A stretch of 40,841 nucleotides of DNA from Sphingomonas bacterium (GTDB taxonomy: Bacteria > Pseudomonadota > Alphaproteobacteria > Sphingomonadales > Sphingomonadaceae): assembly GCF_028292945.1 (NCBI RefSeq), contig NZ_JAQGLJ010000038.1, positions 1 to 40,841 of the forward strand, written 5' to 3'. Below the pieces are notes generated by a model that was not told where the DNA came from, did no database searches, and was given only the letters and a program-made list of their open reading frames with translations. Position numbers and translations under genes: made by a program. Of this stretch, positions 33,073 through 40,826 are shown in pieces (the first letter of the stretch is position 1; each line of letters begins with the position of its first letter).

Positions 33073-33992
33073 ACGACGCGCTCCCACCCAAGCTGCAGGC
33101 GACCCTCAAGCGCGCCGAGCGGCTGGAATGGTGGACGATCGGGCTGATCGCGACGGTGATCGCGGTGATGGGTCTGGCGATGGGGTCGAGCCAGGTGATG
33201 AAGACCGCGTGGATCGAGGACTGCCTGAGCCTCACCGCGCCGATCGTGTTCCTGATGGCGGCGCGCGTCGAACGGCACCGGCCGACCTCGCGCTTCCCCA
33301 ACGGCTTCGCGCGCGCGCCAGGCCTCGCGTTCGCGATCGCGGCGGCGGCGCTGGCGGTGCTGGGCGGCGTACTGCTGGTCGAGTCGGTGATGTCGCTGGC
33401 CGCGCGCGAGCACGCCACGGTCGGCGGGGTGGTGATCCTGGGACGCGAGGTCTGGCTCGGCTGGGTGATGGTCGCGGCGCAGCTGTATTCGATCGCGGTG
33501 CCGGTCGTGCTGGGTCGCCTGAAGCTGCCGCTGGCGCGCGAGTTGAACGACAAGACGCTGTTCACCGATGCGCAGACGCAAAAGGCGGACTGGATGACCG
33601 GCGTGGCGGGGATTGGTGGGGTGATCGGCATTGGCCTGGGCTGGTGGTGGGCGGACGCGCTGGCGGCGGGAGTGATCTCGCTCGGCATCCTGCATGACGG
33701 CGTGCGCGCGCTTCGTTCCGCCTCCGCCGAGCTGATCGACGGCGCGCCGCGCGAGCTGGACGGCGTCGACGTCGCGGCGGACGCGAACGCGCTGCATGCG
33801 TCGATGTCGGCCCGGTTTCCGGGCGCGGAAATCCACCTGCGCGAGCTGGGGCGGGTCATCGCGGTGCAGGTGGTCGGCGCGGTGCCGCCGGGCGCGACGC
33901 TGGATCCGGCCGACTACTGGCCAGGTGATCCGGCACGAAGCTGGCGGCTCGGTCATGTCGGCTTCGTGCCGCCGCGGCCGGAGGGTGGTTAG
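33069..33992 (+). CDS. Cation diffusion facilitator-like transporter
   Basis: 307-aa inner-membrane protein with about six helices in the first 215 residues and a C-terminal cytoplasmic domain. CDF-like arrangement: KTAWIEDCLSLTAPIVFLMA for the helix-2 site (the usual H/D-x3-D is read as E-D), RFPNGFARAPGLAFAIAAAA for the following loop and helix, and FTDAQTQKADWMTGVAGIGG for the helix-5 site with Asp in place of the usual His. The altered metal ligands make the metal hard to predict. ATG 33069 overlaps the upstream stop as ATGA. It ends 119 bp before the convergent HNH gene. Confidence 0.85.
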   Translation: MNDALPPKLQATLKRAERLEWWTIGLIATVIAVMGLAMGSSQVMKTAWIEDCLSLTAPIVFLMAARVERHRPTSRFPNGFARAPGLAFAIAAAALAVLGGVLLVESVMSLAAREHATVGGVVILGREVWLGWVMVAAQLYSIAVPVVLGRLKLPLARELNDKTLFTDAQTQKADWMTGVAGIGGVIGIGLGWWWADALAAGVISLGILHDGVRALRSASAELIDGAPRELDGVDVAADANALHASMSARFPGAEIHLRELGRVIAVQVVGAVPPGATLDPADYWPGDPARSWRLGHVGFVPPRPEGG

Positions 33993-34009
33993 GGAGGGGC
34001 GAGCAGCGC

Positions 34010-34024
34010 CGCGGCAAAGCCGCG
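34010..34024. terminator. Hairpin between convergent genes, possible terminator
   Basis: CGCGGC-aaa-GCCGCG is a perfect 6-bp stem with a 3-base loop in the 119-bp gap between the CDF gene and the HNH gene. There is no T-run. The rest of the gap holds imperfect GC-rich inverted sequences. Confidence 0.35.
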
Positions 34025-34111
34025 TCGTGACCTCGAGCGGGTCTGCTCTGCCGCGCGCCGGCCGAGCTTGCGCGTCTCGCACCCGGCTTCGCTAGGCGCG
34101 TGCTCGCCGCG

Positions 34112-34678
34112 CTACGCCTCCAGCTCGATGTCCCAGTACAGCCAGTCGCGCCATGTCTGGTGCAGGTAGTTGGGCGGAAAACTCCGCCCATGTTCCTGCA
34201 GCTGCCACGAGGTCGGGCGGATCGCGTCGATGTGCAGCGGCATGTTCGCCTGCTTCGGCGTGCGGCCGCCTTTCTTGAGGTTGCAGGGCGCGCAGGCGGT
34301 GACGACATTCTCCCACGTCGTGCGGCCGCCCTGCGCGCGCGGGACGACATGGTCGAACGTCAGCTCGCGCCCATGCCCGCAATATTGGCACTCGAACCGG
34401 TCGCGCAGGAACAGGTTGAAGCGGGTGAAAGCGGGGAATTGCGACGGCTTCACGAACTGCTTGAGCGCGATGACGCTGGGCAGCTTCAGCGCGACGGTGG
34501 CGCTGCGCACCTCGCGCTCGTAGCACGCGACGACGTCGACGCGGTCGAGCCACATCGCCTTGACCGCCGTCTGCCACGGCCACAGGCTGAGCGGGTAATA
34601 GGATAACGGCGTGTAGTCGGCGTTGAGCACGAGCGCGGGGCAGCCATCGGGGTGGCGGATCAGATCGGGATGAAACAC
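34112..34678 (-). CDS. HNH endonuclease family protein (alphaproteobacterial core type)
   Basis: 188-aa protein. The N-terminus HPDGCPALVLNADYTPLSYY and LWPWQTAVKAMWLDRVDVV is the conserved alphaproteobacterial form. The HNH nuclease module is RFECQYCG (C97, C100), LTFDHVVPRAQGG (H110), TWENVVTACAPCNLKKGGRT (N124, C129, C132, N133), with the Cys pairs binding structural zinc. The start is GTG 34678, which has GGGAGGAGCC immediately upstream; an ATG 15 bases earlier has no such site. It is highly conserved and not linked to a restriction system here, so a housekeeping DNA role is likely. It is divergent from gluQ across 71 bp. Confidence 0.92.
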   Translation of the reverse strand: MFHPDLIRHPDGCPALVLNADYTPLSYYPLSLWPWQTAVKAMWLDRVDVVACYEREVRSATVALKLPSVIALKQFVKPSQFPAFTRFNLFLRDRFECQYCGHGRELTFDHVVPRAQGGRTTWENVVTACAPCNLKKGGRTPKQANMPLHIDAIRPTSWQLQEHGRSFPPNYLHQTWRDWLYWDIELEA

Positions 34679-34749
34679 GGCTCCTCCCAGCATTGCGCGT
34701 TACGATCGCTGTGCGTCGCGACCGAGACGCTGCGATGACAGCATAACCG

Positions 34750-35739
34750 ATGATTCCGGGTCAAGCCCCAGCTAACGACGTCGTCACCCGATTTGCGCCC
34801 TCGCCGACCGGTAGATTGCATCTCGGCCATGCCTGGTCGGCAGTGCTGGCGCATGACTTTGCGGCAGAGCACGGTGGGCGCTTCCTGCTGCGGATCGAGG
34901 ACATCGACGGCAGCCGCGCGCGCGCGGAGCATGTCCAGGCAATCCTGGCGGATCTGGCGTGGCTGGGCCTCGCGCACGAGCCGCCGGTGTTCCAGTCGGC
35001 GCGGCTCGATCTCTACGCGGCGACGCTGGAGCGTCTGAAGGCGGCGGGGCTGGTCTATCCCTGCTTCTGCACCCGCGCCGACGTCGCGGCCGCGAGTGCA
35101 GGGGCACCGCACGGCGTGGAGGCGGTGTATCCGGGGACGTGCCGGGGACTGGTCGCGCCGGACCTGAGCCGCCCGCATTGCTGGCGGCTGGATGTCATGA
35201 AAGCCGTCTCGATCCTCCCAGGGACAGGGAGGGGGACCGCCGCGCGACGCGCGGTGGTGGCGGGGGCAGGCCGCGAGGGCGCTCCCGGTCGAGAGCCCCC
35301 ACCCTCACGCGGCGATCGCCGCGCGCCACCTCCCCGTGCCGGAGAGGATTTATCTTGGCACGACGCCATCGCCGGCCGGGTCCAGGCAAATCCCGCCGCG
35401 CACGGCGACGTCATCCTCGCGCGCAAGGATGCGCCGGCCTCCTATCACCTCGCCGTGACCGTCGACGACGCCGCGCAGGGGATCACCGACATCATCCGTG
35501 GCGCGGACCTGTTCGCCGCGACCGATGTGCACCGGCTGCTGCAGGCGCTGCTCGGCCTGCCGACGCCGCGCTACCATCATCATCCGCTGCTCACCGACGC
35601 CGCCGGCGAGCGGCTCGCCAAGCGGCACGGCAGCCCGACACTCGCTGCGCTGCGCGAGGCAGGCGAGGACGGGCCGGCGCTGGCACAAAGGTTGCGCGCG
35701 GGGCGCTTGCCCACTGGATTTGCGCTCACGACGGCCTAG
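34750..35739 (+). CDS. gluQ: Glutamyl-Q tRNA(Asp) synthetase with in-frame repeat insertion
   Basis: 329-aa class Ic synthetase-like enzyme that attaches glutamate to queuosine-34 of tRNA(Asp). Seen: HIGH-type APSPTGRLHLGHAWSAVL, FLLRIEDIDGSRAR, zinc cysteines in YPCFCTRAD and PGTCRG, SYHLAVTVDDAAQGITDIIR, PRYHHHPLLTDAAGERLAK and the KMSKS-like ERLAKRHGSPT. The normal family length is about 280-300; here residues 155-200 (from ILPGTG to AGED) come from a 138-bp palindromic repeat inserted in codon phase, just before LSWHDAIAGRVQ. All other motifs are intact, so activity may persist. ATG 34750 has no clear Shine-Dalgarno. Queuosine precursor uptake (yhhQ) is also in this window. Confidence 0.93.
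   Translation: MIPGQAPANDVVTRFAPSPTGRLHLGHAWSAVLAHDFAAEHGGRFLLRIEDIDGSRARAEHVQAILADLAWLGLAHEPPVFQSARLDLYAATLERLKAAGLVYPCFCTRADVAAASAGAPHGVEAVYPGTCRGLVAPDLSRPHCWRLDVMKAVSILPGTGRGTAARRAVVAGAGREGAPGREPPPSRGDRRAPPPRAGEDLSWHDAIAGRVQANPAAHGDVILARKDAPASYHLAVTVDDAAQGITDIIRGADLFAATDVHRLLQALLGLPTPRYHHHPLLTDAAGERLAKRHGSPTLAALREAGEDGPALAQRLRAGRLPTGFALTTA
35212..35349. repeat. 138-bp palindromic repeat inserted in frame in gluQ
   Basis: The ends are inverted: ATCCTCCC...GGGAGG near 35212-35236 pairs with CCTCCCC...GAGAGGAT near 35328-35349. The GC-rich inner arms (CCGCGCGACGCGCGG, GGCGATCGCCGCGC) fold on themselves. Length is 138 bp, a multiple of three, and both junctions fall between codons. It resembles dispersed sphingomonad repeats normally found between genes. 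Confidence 0.8.
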
Positions 35740-35748
35740 ATATGGTGC

Positions 35749-35982
35749 ATGTCAACGTTCCTCTCCATCCTGCTCGTCGCCGCCATGATTGCCGCTGTGG
35801 TGGCGCTCGTGCGCGGCATCGTTTCCTTCCTGGCGTTGGGTCATGCGGCGGTGCGCGACGGCGAAGGGCCGAGTGCTGCGTCGCTGAAATCGAACCGCAT
35901 GATGCAGAGGCGGATCTTCTATCAGGCGCTCGCCGTCCTGCTCGTCGTCGTGATCATGTTCGCGGCGGGCAAGAACGGCTGA
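35749..35982 (+). CDS. HIG1-like twin-transmembrane small protein
   Basis: 77-aa protein with two hydrophobic helices (about 4-27 and 57-73) and a basic connector, AASLKSNRMMQRRIFYQALA. The K-S-N-x-x-M-x-x-R-x-x-x-Q pattern is that of HIG1-domain or twin-transmembrane small proteins, which bind respiratory complexes such as cytochrome oxidase in alphaproteobacteria. ATG 35749 lies 9 bases after the gluQ stop; there is no strong Shine-Dalgarno, and a TAGATA box 6 bases upstream hints at a leaderless transcript, though its -35 is poor. It is followed by the adenosyltransferase gene after 29 bp, probably in the same operon. Confidence 0.72.
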   Translation: MSTFLSILLVAAMIAAVVALVRGIVSFLALGHAAVRDGEGPSAASLKSNRMMQRRIFYQALAVLLVVVIMFAAGKNG

Positions 35983-36011
35983 TCCGCGCCGCCCGCTGAA
36001 GGGGGACGGGC

Positions 36012-36560
36012 ATGGTCAAGCTCAACAAGATCTACACGCGCACCGGCGACGACGGCACGACCGGGCTGGTCGACGGCTCGCGCGTCGCCAAGGCGTCGGC
36101 GCTGATCGCGGCGATCGGCGATGTGGACGAGGCGAACTCCGCGATCGGGCTGGCGGTGCTGCACGCCGACGACGCGACCGCCACGGCGCTGCGGCGCATC
36201 CAGAACGACTTGTTCGACCTGGGCGCGGACCTCGCCACCCCGCTCGCCATCGACGGTGCGCTGCGCATCGTGCCCGCGCAGATCGAGCGGCTGGAGGCGG
36301 AGATCGACGCGATGACTGCGCGGCTCCAGCCGCTGACCAGCTTCGTCCTGCCCGGCGGCACGGCGGCGGCGTCGGCGCTGCATCTGGCGCGCGCGATCAC
36401 CCGGCGCGCGGAGCGGCAGGCGGTCGCCGTCGAGCCGCCGGTCGGTGCGGGGGCGCTCGCCTATCTCAACCGGCTGTCCGACTGGCTGTTCTGCGCCGCG
36501 CGTCGGGCGAACGACGGCGGGGCCAGCGACATCTTATGGGTGCCGGGCGCGGAGCGCTAA
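36012..36560 (+). CDS. ATP:cob(I)alamin adenosyltransferase (PduO type)
   Basis: 182-aa enzyme converting cob(I)alamin or cob(I)yrinate to the adenosyl form. The N-terminus KLNKIYTRTGDDGTTGLVDG carries the TRTGDxGTT ATP-binding signature. VDEANSAIGLA, IQNDLFDLGADLAT, SFVLPGGTAAASALHLARAI and RAERQAVAVE, plus YLNRLSDWLFCAARRAN, complete the PduO family pattern. Length is typical. ATG 36012 has AAGGGGGA 5 bases upstream. egtB begins 35 bp downstream on the same strand, so one operon is possible, but a functional link between B12 activation and ergothioneine is not established. Confidence 0.95.
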   Translation: MVKLNKIYTRTGDDGTTGLVDGSRVAKASALIAAIGDVDEANSAIGLAVLHADDATATALRRIQNDLFDLGADLATPLAIDGALRIVPAQIERLEAEIDAMTARLQPLTSFVLPGGTAAASALHLARAITRRAERQAVAVEPPVGAGALAYLNRLSDWLFCAARRANDGGASDILWVPGAER

Positions 36561-36595
36561 CGCCCTCTGCGCGTTGACGCGAGAAGGGGGCCGTG

Positions 36596-37849
36596 ATGCT
36601 GAATCCATTGCAGGCCGCCGACGACGCGCTGGCGACGCGCTTCGTCCGCGTGCGCGCGCTCAGCCTTGCACTCGCCACCCCGCTGTCGGACGCCGATGCG
36701 ACGGTGCAGTCGATGCCCGATGCCTCGCCCGCAAAGTGGCACCTCGCGCACACGACCTGGTTCTTCGAGACCTTCGTGCTGCGCGATCATGTCGCCGGCT
36801 ACCGGCTGCACGACGGACGCTGGCCGTTCCTGTTCAACAGCTATTACGAGGCCGAAGGCCGCCGCCACGCGCGTGACCGTCGCGGGATGGCGACCCGCCC
36901 GACGCTCGACGAGGTGCGGGCGTATCGCGCGCATGTCGACGCAGGCCTGGCCGACGCGCTCCCCGGCCTGTCGGCGGAAGCGCGCACGCTGGTGGAACTG
37001 GGCTGTCACCACGAGGAGCAGCACCAGGAGCTGCTCGTCACCGATATCCTCCATCTGCTCAGCGAGAACCCGCTCGAACCCGCGCTGTGGCCACCCGCGC
37101 CCAAGGTTCCCGTCGCCATGCCCGGCCCGATCCGCTGGCTGGAACACCCGGGCGGCTCGGCCGAGATCGGGCATCACGCCTCGGATTTCGGCTTCGACTG
37201 CGAGGGGCCACGCCACGCGGTGCTGCTCCACCCGCATGGCGTAGCCGACCGCACCGTCACCAATGGCGAGTGGATGCAATTCATCGCCGATGGCGGCTAC
37301 CGCGACGCGCGGCATTGGCTCAGCGACGGCTGGACATGGCTGCGTGCGCACGACATCGCGGCGCCGCTATATTGGGAACAGCGCGACGGCGGCTGGACGC
37401 GCTTCGGCCTGGACGGGCGACGCCCGATCGACCCCGCCGCGCCGGTCACGCACGTCTCGTTCTACGAAGCGGACGCCTATGCCAGCTGGGCCGGCGCGCG
37501 GTTGCCGACCGAAGCCGAGTGGGAGGTGTTCGCCACCCCGCACGATCCGGCGGGCGGCAATCAGCTGGACACGGCCGGTCCGGTCGAGCCACGACCGACC
37601 CGCGGCGGTCCGGCCCCGTTCGGCGATGTCTGGGAATGGACCGGCAGCGCCTATCGCCCCTATCCCGGCTTCCGCGCCGTCGAGGGCGCGGTTGGCGAAT
37701 ATAACGGCAAGTTCATGAGCGGGCAGTTCGTGCTGCGCGGCGGATCGTGCGCCACCCCGCGCGGGCATGTGCGCGCGAGCTACCGCAACTTCTTCCACCC
37801 CCACCAACGCTGGCAGTTCACCGGCGTGCGCCTCGCCCGCGACCGGTGA
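36596..37849 (+). CDS. egtB: Ergothioneine biosynthesis sulfoxide synthase
   Basis: 417-aa non-haem iron enzyme joining trimethylhistidine (hercynine) to a thiol donor with O2. The N-terminal DinB-like domain holds the iron ligands: H52 in HLAHTTWFFETFVL and H139-x3-H143-x-E145 in CHHEEQHQELLVTD. The C-terminal FGE-sulfatase domain has VTNGEWMQFIADGGY, THVSFYEADAYASWAGARLP, TEAEWEVFA and WEWTGSAYRPYPGF, ending FVLRGGSCATPRGHVRASYRNFF. ATG 36596 has AAGGGGG 5 bases upstream. The stop overlaps the GTG of egtD as GTGA. No egtA, egtC or egtE is present in the window; the sulfur donor may be cysteine or gamma-Glu-Cys. Confidence 0.96.
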   Translation: MLNPLQAADDALATRFVRVRALSLALATPLSDADATVQSMPDASPAKWHLAHTTWFFETFVLRDHVAGYRLHDGRWPFLFNSYYEAEGRRHARDRRGMATRPTLDEVRAYRAHVDAGLADALPGLSAEARTLVELGCHHEEQHQELLVTDILHLLSENPLEPALWPPAPKVPVAMPGPIRWLEHPGGSAEIGHHASDFGFDCEGPRHAVLLHPHGVADRTVTNGEWMQFIADGGYRDARHWLSDGWTWLRAHDIAAPLYWEQRDGGWTRFGLDGRRPIDPAAPVTHVSFYEADAYASWAGARLPTEAEWEVFATPHDPAGGNQLDTAGPVEPRPTRGGPAPFGDVWEWTGSAYRPYPGFRAVEGAVGEYNGKFMSGQFVLRGGSCATPRGHVRASYRNFFHPHQRWQFTGVRLARDR

Positions 37850-38778
37850 GTTTCCGCGAAGATGTGATCGCCGGCCTCCGCGCCCGCCCGCGCGCGATCC
37901 CGGCGCGGTGGTTCTACGACCGCCGCGGGTCCGAGCTGTTCGAGGCGATCACCGCGCTCCCCGAATACTACCCGACCCGCACCGAAGCCGCGATCCTGGC
38001 GCGGATCGGGCCGGAACTGGCCGCGCTGACCGGCACTGGCCGCGCGGTGGTGGAGTTCGGCTCCGGCTCGTCGGCCAAGACGCCGCTGGTGCTCGGCGCG
38101 ATTGCGCCTGCCGCGTACGTGCCGATCGACATCTCGGGCGCGTTCCTCCGCGAGTCGTCGCAGGCGCTCTCGGCCGACTTCCCGGCGCTGGCGGTGCTGC
38201 CGGTGGAAGCCGATTTCATGCAGGCGGTGCGCCTTCCCGACGACGTCGCCGCGCTGCCAAAGCTGGGCTTCTTCCCCGGTTCGACGATCGGCAACATGGG
38301 GCCCGCCGACGCCGTCGACCTGCTCCGCCGGATGCGCGACACCCTGGGACAGGGCGCGCAGCTGCTGATCGGCATGGACCGGATCAAGGACCCCGCCGTG
38401 CTGATCGCCGCCTATGAGGACGCGGCCGGCATGACGGCGGAGTTCAACGTCAACCTGCTCGCGCGCATCAACCGCGAGTTGGCCGGCGACATTCCGCTGG
38501 AGGCGTTCGCGCACGAGGCACGCTGGAACGACGCGGCGGCGCGGATCGAGATGCACCTGCTCGCCACCCGCGACATCGCGTTCACGGTTGCGGGCGAGCG
38601 GTTCGCGATCGCGGTGGACGAGAGCATCCACACCGAGAACAGCCACAAATACGGCAGCCGAGATGCGCGCCTGCTGCTGGCGGCGGGCGGATGGACGCCG
38701 GTGAAGGAGTGGACGGACGCGGACGGACTGTTCGCGGTGTATCTGGCGGCGGCGCGTGAGGTGGAGGTGGCACCCTAG
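37846..38778 (+). CDS. egtD: L-histidine N(alpha)-methyltransferase
   Basis: 310-aa SAM-dependent enzyme that trimethylates histidine to hercynine, the first step of ergothioneine synthesis. Family motifs: ARWFYDRRGSELFEAITALP and EYYPTRTEAAIL near the start, the SAM loop VVEFGSGSSAKTPLVL (E70 to T79), YVPIDISGAFLRESS, LGFFPGSTIGNMGP, LIGMDRIKDPAVLIAAYED and a C-terminal IHTENSHKY. Length is slightly under the usual 320. Translation begins at GTG 37846, overlapping the egtB stop, so EgtB and EgtD are translationally coupled. It is convergent with a class II photolyase gene, 69 bp away. Confidence 0.96.
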   Translation: MSFREDVIAGLRARPRAIPARWFYDRRGSELFEAITALPEYYPTRTEAAILARIGPELAALTGTGRAVVEFGSGSSAKTPLVLGAIAPAAYVPIDISGAFLRESSQALSADFPALAVLPVEADFMQAVRLPDDVAALPKLGFFPGSTIGNMGPADAVDLLRRMRDTLGQGAQLLIGMDRIKDPAVLIAAYEDAAGMTAEFNVNLLARINRELAGDIPLEAFAHEARWNDAAARIEMHLLATRDIAFTVAGERFAIAVDESIHTENSHKYGSRDARLLLAAGGWTPVKEWTDADGLFAVYLAAAREVEVAP

Positions 38779-38806
38779 AGCCAGGAGAGCGGCTCCACTT
38801 CATTGC

Positions 38807-38832
38807 TCTTCCCCGGCGGACACTGGGGAAAA
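38807..38832. terminator. Hairpin between egtD and photolyase, possible bidirectional terminator
   Basis: TTCCCC (38809-38814) pairs with GGGGAA (38825-38830), extended by CT/AG on the outside, with a 10-base loop, in the 69-bp convergent gap. There is a short A-run after it on the plus strand and a matching T-run on the minus strand. Confidence 0.45.
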
Positions 38833-38847
38833 GGGCAACCGGAACAG

Positions 38848-40344
38848 CTACCCCTTCACCATCGGCAACGGCAGCTCCCCCGTCAGATACGGATCCACCG
38901 GCACCTCATCCGGCACGTCCAGCGCCGGCCCCGCCCGCGCCGCCGCGCGCGCGAACCAGTCGTCGCCGTTGACCTTGCGCAGCGTCGTGTCGACGCGGGT
39001 CGGGACAAGGCCGAAGATCGGCAACCGACGATAGCCCGGCTGCGCGTCGCCGAACGCCCAGGCGAGGTTGCCATAGGTGGACGGATCGCGGCCATCCAGG
39101 CTCAGCCGGTCGTTGAGGTAGCACGCCGTCGCCCAGCCGGCCTCGGGCGATGGCGTCATCGCGATGATCCGCTTGGCCCAGTACATGCGCAAATTGTTGT
39201 GCATCCAGCCGTCGACCAGATATTGTTTCTGGCACGCGTTCCACGTCTCGTCGGCGGTCTCGCCCAGCAGCAGCGCGCGCATCGGCTCCTGCTCTGGCCG
39301 CGGGTCCTCGGCATGCTCGGCGAGCTCGCGCTGCGCCCAGGCCGGCACGCGATCATATCGCTCGGGCACGCGCAGCGAACGCGCCTTGTAATGAAACCAC
39401 TCGCGCCAGGTCAGCAACTCGTCGAGGAACTTGGAACGCTCGGTCGCGGGGATATCCGCCTGCTCGACCACCGCGACGATCTCGCGCGGACCGACCATGC
39501 CGAAATGGAGATAAGGCGACAGCGTGCTCGCCCCCTCCGGCCGGCTCGCCAGACGGCGCGCGTCGGCATAGGCGGGCAGCACCTCGTCCTGCAGCCGCTG
39601 GAGCCGCACCGCCACCTCCGCGCGGGTCGCCGGGAACATCGCTGGTGCCGGCAGCGCGTGGTCGATCGCGCATTCCGCCACCAGCGCGTCCAGATCGGCG
39701 TCGCTCAGGTCGGCGAGCAGGTCGGGCGTGTAGGGCAGCTTGCCCGCATACGGCCTTTCCGTCGCCGCCTCGTCGGTCCAGCCATACCACTCCTCGCGCG
39801 CCGCCTGATGCCGGCGACGGAAGGCCGACGTGGTCCTGACCCCCTGCTCCAGCGCCAGCGGCGGCACCACGCACGCCGCGTTGACCGCCAGCACGGCCGC
39901 ATCGGCCCTCGCGGCGAACCGCTCTGCCTGCCATTGCGCCACGAACGCGGGCTGATCCTCCAGCACCACGGCGGCGGCATCGGCGGCAAGGCGATAGACC
40001 AGCCCCTTCTCGCGCTTGGCGGCGCGATCGACGAAGTTGACGCAACGCAGCCCACGCGCGGCGCAGTCGCGCTCCAGGTCGCGGCTCGCGCCCAGGATGA
40101 ACCGGTGCAGCCGGTCGGACGCATAGGGGTAATCCTCGCGCACGCCATGATAGACCAGCACCGGCAGACCCCAGGCATTGCCGAGCCGCACGGCCGCGTC
40201 GATCACCGGGTTGTCGATCGCGCGCAGCGCCTGTTGCAGCCAGCACAGCACGTATTTCGCAGAGGTGGCGACGGGATGCTCATTGAGGCGGCGGACCCGC
40301 GGCGCCTCGCGCCAGCTGGCGAGCAGTTGAACGGGATCGGTCAT
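38848..40344 (-). CDS. Class II-type deoxyribodipyrimidine photolyase
   Basis: 498-aa flavoprotein that uses light to split cyclobutane pyrimidine dimers. The N-terminal alpha/beta domain reads YVLCWLQQALRAIDN then VLVYHGVREDYPYASDRLH, typical of class II enzymes. FAD-binding C-terminal motifs include LSPYLHFGMVGPREI, KFLDELLTWREWFHYKA, YLVDGWMHNNLRMYWAKRII at about 373-392 and LDGRDPSTYGNLAWAFGD at about 415-432. Length fits class II (about 450-500). ATG 40344 is used; no strong Shine-Dalgarno is seen. It is divergent from a small membrane protein gene with 66 bp between. Confidence 0.92.
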   Translation of the reverse strand: MTDPVQLLASWREAPRVRRLNEHPVATSAKYVLCWLQQALRAIDNPVIDAAVRLGNAWGLPVLVYHGVREDYPYASDRLHRFILGASRDLERDCAARGLRCVNFVDRAAKREKGLVYRLAADAAAVVLEDQPAFVAQWQAERFAARADAAVLAVNAACVVPPLALEQGVRTTSAFRRRHQAAREEWYGWTDEAATERPYAGKLPYTPDLLADLSDADLDALVAECAIDHALPAPAMFPATRAEVAVRLQRLQDEVLPAYADARRLASRPEGASTLSPYLHFGMVGPREIVAVVEQADIPATERSKFLDELLTWREWFHYKARSLRVPERYDRVPAWAQRELAEHAEDPRPEQEPMRALLLGETADETWNACQKQYLVDGWMHNNLRMYWAKRIIAMTPSPEAGWATACYLNDRLSLDGRDPSTYGNLAWAFGDAQPGYRRLPIFGLVPTRVDTTLRKVNGDDWFARAAARAGPALDVPDEVPVDPYLTGELPLPMVKG

Positions 40345-40410
40345 CGTGACGCAACACCCCGCGTTGCGCGCAGGTTGCGCAAGGCGTTCGCGACGTCCAC
40401 CTCCGGCAAC

Positions 40411-40674
40411 ATGGATAGCTTCACCCTTCTCGATGCGATCGGCCTGCTGGGCGTGCTGCTGTTGCTGATCGCCTATGGACTGACCGTCGGCGGGCGCATC
40501 GATCCGCTCAAGCCCGCCGCGCTGCTGCTCAACCTGCTCGGCGCGATCGGCATCCTGATCTCGCTGTTGGGCGCGTTCAACCTCTCGGCGCTGGTGATCG
40601 AGACCGCCTGGGCCGTGATCGCGATCGGCGGGCTGGCGCGGTGGTGGTGGCAGAGGGGCAAGCAGGGAAGTTAG
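40411..40674 (+). CDS. CBU_0592 family small membrane protein
   Basis: 87-aa protein with three hydrophobic stretches: about 7-24 (LDAIGLLGVLLLLIAYGL), 33-51 (KPAALLLNLLGAIGILISLL) and 57-75 (SALVIETAWAVIAIGGLARW). The order G-x-L-L-x-L-x-A-Y, N-L-L-G-A, F-N-L-x-A-x-x-I-E-x-A-W matches the CBU_0592 family of uncharacterised inner-membrane proteins. ATG 40411 is the only plausible start, although the frame is open far upstream across the antisense photolyase. No strong Shine-Dalgarno. Function unknown. Confidence 0.82.
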   Translation: MDSFTLLDAIGLLGVLLLLIAYGLTVGGRIDPLKPAALLLNLLGAIGILISLLGAFNLSALVIETAWAVIAIGGLARWWWQRGKQGS

Positions 40675-40701
40675 CTCTCACCCTTCGACCTTCCAACCTC
40701 T

Positions 40702-40826
40702 AGCCCTTCCCCGGCGAAAGCCGCGGCCTAGCCACTACAGAATGCTCGACGCGGTAGCGTCGAGCGGCGCTCCGCGCCGGCGGGGCCCCGGCTTTCGGCG
40801 GGGCTGGGTTACTCGGGTAGGGCTTG
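40702..40826. repeat. Large multi-arm palindromic repeat at the right edge
   Basis: The outer arm AGCCCTTCCCCGGCGAAAGC (from 40702) pairs with GGCTTTCGGCGGGGCTGGG...GTAGGGCT. Inside are a perfect 9-bp hairpin, GCTCGACGC-ggta-GCGTCGAGC (40744-40765), and GGCGC-tcc-GCGCC (40766-40778). It resembles dispersed sphingomonad intergenic repeats with a CCCCGGCGAAAGCCGGGG core. Confidence 0.75.
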
